Below are positions 53,591-64,000 of a stretch of 64,000 bases of DNA, piece after piece (positions within the stretch are counted from its first letter, which is position 1; each line of letters starts with the position of its first letter). A program made the translations under genes and the position numbers. The stretch lies in assembly GCF_005671395.1 (NCBI RefSeq), contig NZ_CP040428.1, positions 1,488,001 to 1,552,000 of the forward strand. The letters run 5' to 3'. Source of the stretch: Jejubacter calystegiae (GTDB taxonomy: Bacteria > Pseudomonadota > Gammaproteobacteria > Enterobacterales > Enterobacteriaceae). The notes beneath the pieces were generated by a model. It searched no databases. It had not been told where the DNA came from and worked only from the letters and a program-made list of their open reading frames with translations.

Positions 53591-53740
53591 TAACACTACT
53601 TCAGAATGTACTTAATCGTGCATTGTGAAGTATCTGCTCTTTAACAATCCGGAACAAGCTGAAAATTGATAATCCATAAACGGGACAACCGTTTAATGGG
53701 TCTCTCAAGCTTACAACACGAAGACATCTTCGGGTTGTGA

Positions 53741-56646
<2,906 letters not shown>

Positions 56647-56749
56647 ACAACGCCAAAGATGTTTTGGTATGATGTTGAGAGACAGAATCAAATCAGCTTG
56701 TGACGGATAAACGCTTATGGCCGTGTGTGGCGGTAAGCGGAACAGAATT

Positions 56750-56869
56750 TGCCTGGCGGCGAGAGCGCGGTGGTCCCACCTGACCCCATGCCGAACTCAG
56801 AAGTGAAACGCCGTAGCGCCGATGGTAGTGTGGGGTCTCCCCATGCGAGAGTAGGGAACTGCCAGGCAT
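56750..56869 (+). rRNA. 5S ribosomal RNA, operon 2
   Basis: 120 nt, the same sequence as the first copy; only the bases just after the gene differ before the shared terminator. Confidence 0.97.
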
Positions 56870-56882
56870 CAAACCAGTGAAG

Positions 56883-56909
56883 AACCCCGGTCATTGACCG
56901 GGGTTTTTT
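56883..56909 (+). terminator. rRNA operon 2 terminator
   Basis: Same AACCCCGGTC/GACCGGGGTT hairpin and T run as in operon 1. It ends 5 bp before the convergent GNAT gene. Confidence 0.9.
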
Positions 56910-56913
56910 GCGT

Positions 56914-57477
56914 TCATGGTACAGTAAAAATCTTGCTGTCCCCGCGGGTGAAATCACGACGTAGCTTAAAGCAAGAGGTTCCCCGATATTCACATTCGCC
57001 CAAAATCGCATAGCCAAGACCCTGAGCTATTCTGATTGATGGCTGATTCTGGGGGTCGATAAGACATACGGTGCGAGATGGCGATAATGTCTTGTCGAGC
57101 CAGTGATGTGCCGCCGCCGCCGCTTCACGGGCAACTCCCTGCCCCTGTGCTGCCCGTGAAATAATCCATGCGGCTTCGGGAACGCCATCGAAATCATCGC
57201 CCAGGCCACGATGGAAATCTGCCAGCCCCGTTTCCCCTAAAAACTGACCGTCTGATTTACGAAAAATAGCAAACAGGCCATAGCCAAACACGGACCAGTG
57301 TCCGATATAGCGCAGCAGCCGGTTCCAGCCGTCTTCGGGCGAAAGCGTAGGGGCGCTAATAAACTCGAACAACGCTTTATCCGTAAACATGGCATACCAT
57401 GCCTCGAAATCGGTAATGTGATGAGGGCGTAAGATCAGCCTGTCGGTTTCGATGTGAACCGGTTGAATTGAATGCAT
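56914..57477 (-). CDS. GNAT-family N-acetyltransferase (RimJ/RimL-like)
   Basis: 187 residues. It starts with IETDRLILRPHHITDFEAW, typical of the RimJ/RimL type of GNAT enzyme. The acetyl-CoA pyrophosphate loop is SRAAQGQGVAREAA near residues 108-121, and the later segment NQPSIRIAQGLGYAILGECEY is usual for the fold's fourth motif. The acceptor (protein N-terminus, antibiotic or metabolite) cannot be told. It is cytoplasmic, with no signal or membrane segment. It occupies the place of yjaA/yjaB between rrnE and metA in E. coli; it is longer than YjaB and reads as a different GNAT. Convergent with the rRNA operon. Confidence 0.82.
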   Translation of the reverse strand: MHSIQPVHIETDRLILRPHHITDFEAWYAMFTDKALFEFISAPTLSPEDGWNRLLRYIGHWSVFGYGLFAIFRKSDGQFLGETGLADFHRGLGDDFDGVPEAAWIISRAAQGQGVAREAAAAAHHWLDKTLSPSRTVCLIDPQNQPSIRIAQGLGYAILGECEYRGTSCFKLRRDFTRGDSKIFTVP

Positions 57478-57613
57478 GTCGATGCCTTGTTAGTGGGGAG
57501 TCACATGCCTCAATGTAATGGAAGCTATCCGCTCAAACCAGAGAGCGGATATCCTGAAACATTTTCACCTTTCACTTGCAGGCTCGACATTCACGACAGA
57601 GCAGGTTATCTTC

Positions 57614-57645
57614 AGGCATCTGGATGTCTAAACGTTTAAACGTAT
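57614..57645 (+). promoter_or_regulatory. MetJ operator (four tandem met boxes) upstream of metA
   Basis: Four adjacent 8-mers, AGGCATCT, GGATGTCT, AAACGTTT and AAACGTAT, each match the AGACGTCT met box at six of eight bases. They end 19 bp before the metA ATG, and the block is nearly the same as the E. coli metA operator. MetJ with S-adenosylmethionine should repress metA. Confidence 0.85.
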
Positions 57646-57664
57646 GTAGTGAGGGTGATGTGTT

Positions 57665-58594
57665 ATGCCGATCAGGGTGCCTGATGAGTTACCAGCCGTA
57701 AATTTCCTGCGTCAGGAGAACGTTTTTGTGATGACGAGCTCCCGCGCCAGCGTACAGGAGATCCGTCCGCTAAAGGTCCTGATCCTTAACCTGATGCCGA
57801 AGAAAATAGAGACGGAAAACCAGTTTCTGCGTCTGCTTTCCAACTCCTCGCTTCAGCTGGATATTCAACTGTTGCGTATCGACAGCCGCGAGTCGCGCAA
57901 TACCCCGGCAGAGCATCTGAATAACTTCTACTGTAACTTTGAGGATATTCAGGATCAGAACTTCGACGGCCTGATTGTGACCGGGGCGCCGCTGGGGCTG
58001 GTTGAGTTTGATGATGTCGCATACTGGCCGCAGATTACCAGGGTGCTGGAGTGGGCGAAGGATCATGTGACCTCAACGCTGTGTGTCTGTTGGGCGGTAC
58101 AGGCCGCGCTCAATATCCTCTATGGCATTCCCAAGCAGACCCTCGCAACAAAACTTTCCGGCGTATACGAACATCAAATCTTGCATCCTCATGCCCTGCT
58201 GACCCGGGGCTTTGACGACAGCTTTCTGGCGCCTCACTCCCGTTATGCCGCCTTCCCGTCGGCAATCATTCGTGAACATACCGATCTCGAGCTACTGGCG
58301 GAGTCCGATGCTACCGGCGCCTACCTGTTTGCCAGCCGGGATAAGCGTATCGCCTTTGTCACCGGCCATCCGGAATATGATGCCGGGACCCTGGCGAGCG
58401 AATTCTTCCGCGATCGCGAAGCAGGTCTTAACCCTCTGGTGCCTGAGAACTACTTCCCGAACGACGACCCCACTCGCACGCCGCGGGCCACCTGGCGTAG
58501 CCACGGCAACCTGTTGTTCTCCAACTGGCTTAACTACTACGTTTACCAGATAACGCCGTACGATTTACGGCATATGAATCCGACCCTGGAGTAG
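57665..58594 (+). CDS. metA: Homoserine O-succinyltransferase MetA
   Basis: 309 residues, the E. coli length. It succinylates homoserine in the first committed step of methionine synthesis. The nucleophile is Cys142 in [11 protein letters not shown]. The catalytic histidine and glutamate are in TGHPEYD, and the lysine in [11 protein letters not shown]. MetJ boxes precede it. metH follows 90 bp later on the same strand; in E. coli aceBAK, arpA and iclR lie between these two genes. Confidence 0.97.
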   Translation: MPIRVPDELPAVNFLRQENVFVMTSSRASVQEIRPLKVLILNLMPKKIETENQFLRLLSNSSLQLDIQLLRIDSRESRNTPAEHLNNFYCNFEDIQDQNFDGLIVTGAPLGLVEFDDVAYWPQITRVLEWAKDHVTSTLCVCWAVQAALNILYGIPKQTLATKLSGVYEHQILHPHALLTRGFDDSFLAPHSRYAAFPSAIIREHTDLELLAESDATGAYLFASRDKRIAFVTGHPEYDAGTLASEFFRDREAGLNPLVPENYFPNDDPTRTPRATWRSHGNLLFSNWLNYYVYQITPYDLRHMNPTLE

Positions 58595-58684
58595 CCTCTC
58601 CCGGAGTTATGTTAGGATGAAGTGAAACCCGCGTTAAAGACGGGCATGGCACAACAACGCTCCCGGTCGGGAAGAGGAACAAGA

Positions 58685-61600
58685 GTGAGTCATCAATCTG
58701 AGCAGCTACACCGGCAGTTAGCCGAACGCATTCTGGTGCTGGATGGGGGCATGGGCACCATGATCCAGGGTTATCGCCTGCAGGAAGAGGATTTCCGCGG
58801 CGAACGCTTCGCCGACTGGCCCTGCGACCTGAAAGGTAACAACGATCTGCTGGCCATTACCCGGGCGGATGTGATTACGGCTATCCACAATGATTACCTG
58901 GAAGCCGGCGCCGATATTCTCGAAACCAATACCTTTAACTCTACTTCCATCGCGATGGCGGACTATCAGATGGAATCGCTGTCGACGGAAATTAACCTGG
59001 CGGCGGCAAAGCTGGCGCGCGCCTGCGCCGATGAGTGGACGGCCCGCACCCCGGATCGTCCGCGCTACGTGGCGGGGGTACTGGGGCCAACTAACCGTAC
59101 GGCGTCTATCTCCCCGGACGTCAACGATCCCGCCTTTCGTAATATCACCTTCGATCAACTGGTGGATGCCTATCGGGAGTCGACCCGGGCGCTGGTCGAA
59201 GGGGGCGTGGATCTCATCCTGATCGAAACAGTTTTCGATACTCTGAACGCCAAAGCCGCCATTTTTGCGGTAAAAACTGAATTCGAAGCGCTCGGCGTTG
59301 AACTGCCGCTGATGATCTCCGGCACCATTACTGATGCCTCCGGGCGCACGCTTTCCGGCCAGACTACCGAAGCCTTTTATAACTCCCTGCGTCATGCAGG
59401 CGCGTTGTCGTTTGGACTTAATTGCGCGCTGGGGCCGGACGAGTTACGCCAGTACGTGGCCGAACTCTCACGGGTGGCGGAATGCTACGTCAGCGCCCAC
59501 CCCAACGCCGGGCTGCCCAATGCCTTTGGTGAATACGATCTGGATGCTCAGATCATGGCCGAACAGATCCGCGAATGGGCGGAGGCTGGTTTCCTGAATA
59601 TTGTCGGCGGCTGCTGTGGCACCACGCCGGAGCACATCGCGGCCATGCGTCAGGCGGTGGACGGCGTTGCGCCGCGACAGCTACCCCAGCTACCGGTCGC
59701 CTGCCGCCTTTCCGGTCTTGAACCGCTCAATATTACCGATGACAGCCTGTTCGTTAACGTGGGTGAGCGCACCAACGTCACCGGTTCGGCGCGCTTTAAG
59801 CGGCTGATAAAAGAAGAGCAGTATAACGAAGCGCTGGATGTGGCGCGTCAGCAGGTGGAAAACGGCGCCCAGATTATCGATATCAACATGGATGAGGGGA
59901 TGCTCGACGCTGAAGCGGCGATGGTGCGTTTCCTCAACTTGATCGCCGGTGAGCCGGATATCGCCCGGGTTCCTATTATGATCGACTCCTCTAAATGGGA
60001 GGTCATCGAAAAGGGGCTTAAGTGCATCCAGGGCAAAGGCATCGTGAACTCTATCTCTATGAAAGAGGGAGAAGAGGCGTTTATCCAGCATGCGAAGCTG
60101 GTACGACGCTACGGTGCCGCAGTGGTGGTGATGGCGTTCGACGAAGAGGGCCAGGCCGACACCCGGGCGCGCAAGATTGAGATCTGCCGTCGCGCATACC
60201 AGATTCTGACCGAACAAATCGGCTTCCCGCCGGAAGATATTATCTTCGACCCCAATATTTTTGCGGTCGCGACCGGTATCGATGAACACAACAATTATGC
60301 GGTCGACTTTATCGGCGCCTGTGAGGATATCCGCCGTGAGCTGCCCCATGCGCTGATCTCCGGTGGCGTCTCTAACGTCTCTTTCTCGTTCCGCGGTAAC
60401 GATCCGGTACGTGAAGCTATCCACGCCGTTTTCCTTTATTACGCTATCCGTAACGGCCTGCGCATGGGGATCGTCAACGCCGGTCAGTTGGCGATCTACG
60501 ACGATCTTCCCGCCGAGCTGCGCGATGCGGTAGAGGATGTGATCCTCAATCGCCGTGACGACGGCACCGAACGGCTACTGGAGCTGGCGGAAAAGTACCG
60601 TGGCACTAAAAGCAATGAGGCAGATACCGCTCAGCAAGCCGAATGGCGTAGTTGGGAGGTGGAAAAACGCCTTGAGTACGCGCTGGTGAAGGGAATTACC
60701 GAGTTCATCATCCCGGATACCGAAGAGGCCAGACAGCGGGCGAGCAAGCCGATAGAGGTTATTGAAGGACCGCTGATGGACGGCATGAATGTGGTCGGCG
60801 ATCTGTTCGGCGATGGCAAGATGTTTCTGCCCCAGGTGGTGAAGTCAGCGCGCGTTATGAAGCAGGCGGTGGCCTATCTGGAGCCCTATATCCAGGCCAG
60901 TAAGGAGAAGGGGAAAAGTAACGGCAAGATCGTGCTGGCGACGGTGAAAGGGGACGTACACGACATTGGTAAGAACATCGTGGGCGTGGTGCTCCAGTGC
61001 AATAACTATGAAATTATCGATCTCGGTGTCATGGTGCCCTGCGAAAAAATTCTGAAGACCGCCCGGGAAGAGAACGCCGATATCATCGGCCTTTCCGGCC
61101 TGATCACGCCGTCGCTGGACGAAATGGTGCACGTTGCCAAAGAGATGGAGCGCCAGGGCTTCACGCTGCCGCTGCTGATTGGCGGCGCCACCACCTCTAA
61201 AGCCCATACGGCGGTGAAGATCGAGCAGAACTACAGCGGCCCAACGGTGTATGTGCAGAACGCTTCGCGCACTGTGGGCGTGGTCTCCTCGCTGCTTTCG
61301 GAAAGCCAGCATGACGATTTCGTGGCCCGCACCCGCAAAGAGTACGAAACGGTACGCGCCCAGCATGCCCGCAAGAAGCCGCGTACGCCGCCGGTGACGC
61401 TGCACGCGGCCCGGGAAAACGATCTGGCTTTCGACTGGGAAAGCTACACCCCGCCGCTTGCCCATCGTCCGGGCGTGCAGGAAGTCAGCGCTGGCATTGA
61501 AACCCTGCGCAACTACATCGACTGGACGCCATTCTTCCTGACCTGGTCGCTGGCGGGCAAGTATCCGCGCATTCTGGAAGATGAGGTCGTCGGCGTTGAG

Positions 61601-62368
61601 GCACTGCGTCTGTTCAATGATGCCAACGCCATGCTGGATCGCCTGAGCGTTGAAGGAGCCCTGACTCCTCGTGGCGTGGTCGGCCTGTTCCCGGCGAACC
61701 GGGTCGGGGACGATATCGAAATCTATCGCGATGAAAGCCGCACTCACGTACTGGCGGTTAGTCATCACCTACGCCAGCAGACCGAGAAGGTCGGCTTCGC
61801 CAACTACTGCCTGGCGGACTTTGTGGCTCCGAAGCTGAGTGGTAAAGAGGACTACATCGGCGCCTTCGCGGTGACCGGCGGTCTGGAAGAGGATGCCCTA
61901 GCAGAAGCCTTCGACGCGCAGCACGATGATTACAACAAAATCATGGTCAAAGCGGTGGCCGACCGCCTGGCGGAAGCCTTCGCGGAATATCTGCATGAGC
62001 GGGTGCGTAAAGTTTACTGGGGCTATGCCGCTAATGAAAACCTGAGCAATGAAGAGCTGATCCGCGAAAATTACCAGGGGATTCGCCCGGCGCCTGGCTA
62101 CCCGGCCTGTCCGGAGCATACCGAAAAAGCTGCTATCTGGCAGTTGTTGGATGTTGAAAAGCACACCGGTATGAAACTGACGGAATCCTTCGCCATGTGG
62201 CCCGGTGCCTCGGTGGCGGGCTGGTACTTCAGCCATCCGGCAAGCAAGTACTTTGCCGTGGCGCAGATTCAGCGCGACCAGGTAGAAGATTACGCCATGC
62301 GTAAGGGTATGAGCGTCCAGGAGGTGGAACGCTGGCTGGCGCCCAATCTGGGTTATGAGCCGGAATAA
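58685..62368 (+). CDS. metH: Cobalamin-dependent methionine synthase MetH
   Basis: 1227 residues from a GTG at 58685, preceded by AAGAGGAA and equal in length to E. coli MetH; an in-frame ATG 21 codons upstream is less likely. It transfers a methyl group from methyltetrahydrofolate to homocysteine. Domains in order: homocysteine-binding barrel (about 1-330; zinc cysteines in NCALGPDE and [10 protein letters not shown]), folate barrel (to about 650), cap and B12 domains (to about 890; axial histidine in [11 protein letters not shown], near 759), and the SAM-dependent reactivation domain at the end ([17 protein letters not shown]). All are intact, so the cell can use B12. Confidence 0.97.
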   Translation: MSHQSEQLHRQLAERILVLDGGMGTMIQGYRLQEEDFRGERFADWPCDLKGNNDLLAITRADVITAIHNDYLEAGADILETNTFNSTSIAMADYQMESLSTEINLAAAKLARACADEWTARTPDRPRYVAGVLGPTNRTASISPDVNDPAFRNITFDQLVDAYRESTRALVEGGVDLILIETVFDTLNAKAAIFAVKTEFEALGVELPLMISGTITDASGRTLSGQTTEAFYNSLRHAGALSFGLNCALGPDELRQYVAELSRVAECYVSAHPNAGLPNAFGEYDLDAQIMAEQIREWAEAGFLNIVGGCCGTTPEHIAAMRQAVDGVAPRQLPQLPVACRLSGLEPLNITDDSLFVNVGERTNVTGSARFKRLIKEEQYNEALDVARQQVENGAQIIDINMDEGMLDAEAAMVRFLNLIAGEPDIARVPIMIDSSKWEVIEKGLKCIQGKGIVNSISMKEGEEAFIQHAKLVRRYGAAVVVMAFDEEGQADTRARKIEICRRAYQILTEQIGFPPEDIIFDPNIFAVATGIDEHNNYAVDFIGACEDIRRELPHALISGGVSNVSFSFRGNDPVREAIHAVFLYYAIRNGLRMGIVNAGQLAIYDDLPAELRDAVEDVILNRRDDGTERLLELAEKYRGTKSNEADTAQQAEWRSWEVEKRLEYALVKGITEFIIPDTEEARQRASKPIEVIEGPLMDGMNVVGDLFGDGKMFLPQVVKSARVMKQAVAYLEPYIQASKEKGKSNGKIVLATVKGDVHDIGKNIVGVVLQCNNYEIIDLGVMVPCEKILKTAREENADIIGLSGLITPSLDEMVHVAKEMERQGFTLPLLIGGATTSKAHTAVKIEQNYSGPTVYVQNASRTVGVVSSLLSESQHDDFVARTRKEYETVRAQHARKKPRTPPVTLHAARENDLAFDWESYTPPLAHRPGVQEVSAGIETLRNYIDWTPFFLTWSLAGKYPRILEDEVVGVEALRLFNDANAMLDRLSVEGALTPRGVVGLFPANRVGDDIEIYRDESRTHVLAVSHHLRQQTEKVGFANYCLADFVAPKLSGKEDYIGAFAVTGGLEEDALAEAFDAQHDDYNKIMVKAVADRLAEAFAEYLHERVRKVYWGYAANENLSNEELIRENYQGIRPAPGYPACPEHTEKAAIWQLLDVEKHTGMKLTESFAMWPGASVAGWYFSHPASKYFAVAQIQRDQVEDYAMRKGMSVQEVERWLAPNLGYEPE

Positions 62369-62402
62369 GCCGCTAAAAAGCCATTTTTGTTTACATTCTG
62401 TT

Positions 62403-62430
62403 GGGCGCCGTACGGCGCCCTCTCTCTTTT
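62403..62430 (+). terminator. Probable terminator after metH
   Basis: Palindrome GGGCGCCG-ta-CGGCGCCC followed by TCTCTCTTTT, 34 bp past the metH stop; the U tract is imperfect. Confidence 0.6.
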
Positions 62431-62498
62431 ATCTTTTATACTCTACACCTTCCTTCCGTAAGGGAGCCCAGGGAAAACAAAAACGATAAGGAGACCTT

Positions 62499-64000
62499 GT
62501 GTTAACGCTTTTACACCTGCTTTCAGCCGTTGCCCTGCTGGTGTGGGGAACGCATATCGTGCGTACCGGTGTGATGCGCGTTTTTGGCGCGCGATTACGC
62601 AGCGTGCTAAGCAACAGCGTAGAGAAGAAGCCGCTCGCCTTCTGTGCGGGCATTGGCGTGACCGCGCTGGTGCAGAGCAGTAACGCCACCACCATGCTGG
62701 TGACCTCGTTCGTCGCCCAGGATCTGGTGGCGCTGACGCCGGCGCTGGTGATTGTACTGGGTGCCGATGTGGGTACCGCGCTGATGGCGCGTATCCTGAC
62801 TTTCGATCTCTCCTGGCTGTCGCCGCTGCTGATTTTTATCGGCGTGATCTTCTTCCTCAGCCGTAAGCAGACCCGGGCCGGGCAACTGGGCCGCGTCGGT
62901 ATCGGTCTGGGGCTGATTCTGCTGGCTCTGGAACTGATTGTTCAGGCCGTAACCCCCATTACTCAGGCCTCCGGCGTGAAGGTGATTTTCGCTTCTCTGA
63001 CCGGCGATATTATGCTTGATGCACTGATTGGCGCGGTTTTTGCCATTATCAGCTACTCCAGCCTGGCGGCAGTGCTGCTGACCGCCACCCTGACCGCCAC
63101 CGGCGTTATCGCTTTCGATGTGGCATTGTGCCTGGTGATTGGCGCTAACCTGGGGTCCGGCCTGCTGGCGATGATTAATAACGGTACGGCCAGCCCTGCC
63201 GCCCGGCGCGTGGCTCTTGGCAGCCTGCTGTTTAAACTGATTGGCAGCCTGGTGGTGCTACCCTTCGTCCACCTGCTGGCCGACGGGATGCAGAAATTGT
63301 CGCTCCCGGAATCGGAACTGGTGATCTACTTTCATGTCTTCTACAACCTGATCCGCTGCCTGGCGATGGTGCCCTTCGCTGAACCGATGGCGCGCTTCTG
63401 TCGGCGTATTATCGGCGAAGCGCCGGAGCTGGATGCCCGCATGAAACCGAAGCATCTGGATCCCAGCGTGCTGGATACCCCGGCTCTGGGTCTGGCGAAT
63501 GCCGCCCGGGAAGTCCTGCGTATGGGCGATGCCCTGGAGCAGATGCTGGAAGGCTGGAATAAGGTGATGCACGGCGAGGTGCGGGAAGAGAAAGAGCTGC
63601 GCAAGCTGGCGGATGATGTGGATGTTTTGCATACCGCCATCAAGCTCTACCTGGCGCGTATGCCCAAGGACGATCTGGCGGAGGGCGATTCCCGACGCTG
63701 GGCGGAGATTATCGAAACCTCTCTGAATCTGCAGCAGGCGGCCGATATTATCGAACGTATGGGCAGCGAAGTGGCGCATAAGTCGCTGGCGGCTCGCCGG
63801 GCTTTCTCGCCGGAAGGCCTGGAGGAGCTGGATAACCTGCTCCAGCTCCTGCTGGCTAATCTGCGGCTGGCGCTGTCGGTCTTCTTTTCCGGAGATGTGC
63901 CCAGCGCCCGGCGTCTGCGGCGTAGTAAACATCGCTTCCGGATTATGAACCGGCGCTACGCCCACGCGCACGTGGATCGTCTGCATCAGCAGAACGTACA
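62499..64000 (+). CDS. yjbB: Na/Pi cotransporter family protein YjbB, 3' partial
   Basis: Frame open from a GTG at 62499 (preceded by AAGGAG at 62488-62493) to the window end, about 500 residues of an expected 540 or so. The N-terminal half has around eight hydrophobic helices with the two inverted Na/Pi-cotransporter repeats, seen as VQSSNATTM and, in the second half, ISYSSLAAVLL. The C-terminal part (from about residue 330; LGLANAAREVLRMGDALEQMLEG, LQQAADIIERMGSEVAHKS) is a PhoU-like helical domain. In E. coli YjbB is linked to phosphate export when polyphosphate/phosphate is high. It lies directly after metH, as in E. coli. Confidence 0.92.
   Translation, partial: MLTLLHLLSAVALLVWGTHIVRTGVMRVFGARLRSVLSNSVEKKPLAFCAGIGVTALVQSSNATTMLVTSFVAQDLVALTPALVIVLGADVGTALMARILTFDLSWLSPLLIFIGVIFFLSRKQTRAGQLGRVGIGLGLILLALELIVQAVTPITQASGVKVIFASLTGDIMLDALIGAVFAIISYSSLAAVLLTATLTATGVIAFDVALCLVIGANLGSGLLAMINNGTASPAARRVALGSLLFKLIGSLVVLPFVHLLADGMQKLSLPESELVIYFHVFYNLIRCLAMVPFAEPMARFCRRIIGEAPELDARMKPKHLDPSVLDTPALGLANAAREVLRMGDALEQMLEGWNKVMHGEVREEKELRKLADDVDVLHTAIKLYLARMPKDDLAEGDSRRWAEIIETSLNLQQAADIIERMGSEVAHKSLAARRAFSPEGLEELDNLLQLLLANLRLALSVFFSGDVPSARRLRRSKHRFRIMNRRYAHAHVDRLHQQNV

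Overview
The window is chromosomal DNA from a member of the Enterobacteriaceae. Nearly every core protein aligns from end to end with its Escherichia coli counterpart, usually at the same length (RpoB 1342, RpoC 1407, MetH 1227, PepQ 443, MurB 342 residues), and most gene neighbourhoods match E. coli. The 16S sequence is also enterobacterial. I cannot name the genus from the sequence alone. No insertion sequence, prophage, CRISPR array or recognisable defence system was seen.

Layout. (1) 1-1540: the 3' end of a ROK sugar kinase gene and a LacI-type regulator gene, next to the fadBA terminator where E. coli has fre/ubiD. (2) 1568-9116: fadBA (minus strand, with a FadR operator), then pepQ-yigZ, trkH and hemG. 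(3) 9141-14523: a complete rRNA operon (16S, tRNA-Glu, 23S, 5S). (4) 14625-32233: murB-birA, coaA (minus), the tRNA-Thr/Tyr/Gly/Thr-tufB operon, secE-nusG, rplKAJL and rpoBC, with leader, attenuator and RNase III structures. (5) 32321-35664: an accessory patch with a PilZ protein, a membrane diguanylate cyclase and a GT9-like glycosyltransferase. (6) 35721-41303: thiCEFSGH (minus) under a TPP riboswitch. (7) 41305-48239: rsd, nudC, two tandem membrane bactofilins (accessory), hemE, nfi, yjaG, hupA and a YjaH-like lipoprotein. (8) 48251-51280: purHD (minus) with a PurR operator. (9) 51398-56909: a second complete rRNA operon (16S, tRNA-Ile, tRNA-Ala, 23S, 5S). (10) 56914-64000: a GNAT acetyltransferase, metA with tandem met boxes, metH, and the start of yjbB.

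How it fits together. Most of the window is growth-rate machinery: two rRNA operons, tRNAs, EF-Tu, ribosomal proteins, RNA polymerase, NusG, SecE, HU and Rsd. Around it lie cofactor and building-block pathways (thiamine, heme, biotin/CoA, purine, methionine) and fatty-acid beta-oxidation. The departures from E. coli are the interesting part. The first rRNA operon joins hemG (upstream neighbour of E. coli rrnA) to murB (downstream neighbour of E. coli rrnB). The spacer tRNAs of the two operons are exchanged relative to E. coli. aceBAK/iclR is absent between metA and metH, and zraPSR is absent between yjaH and purD. Two accessory insertions, a c-di-GMP/glycosyltransferase patch and a bactofilin pair, interrupt otherwise conserved housekeeping synteny.
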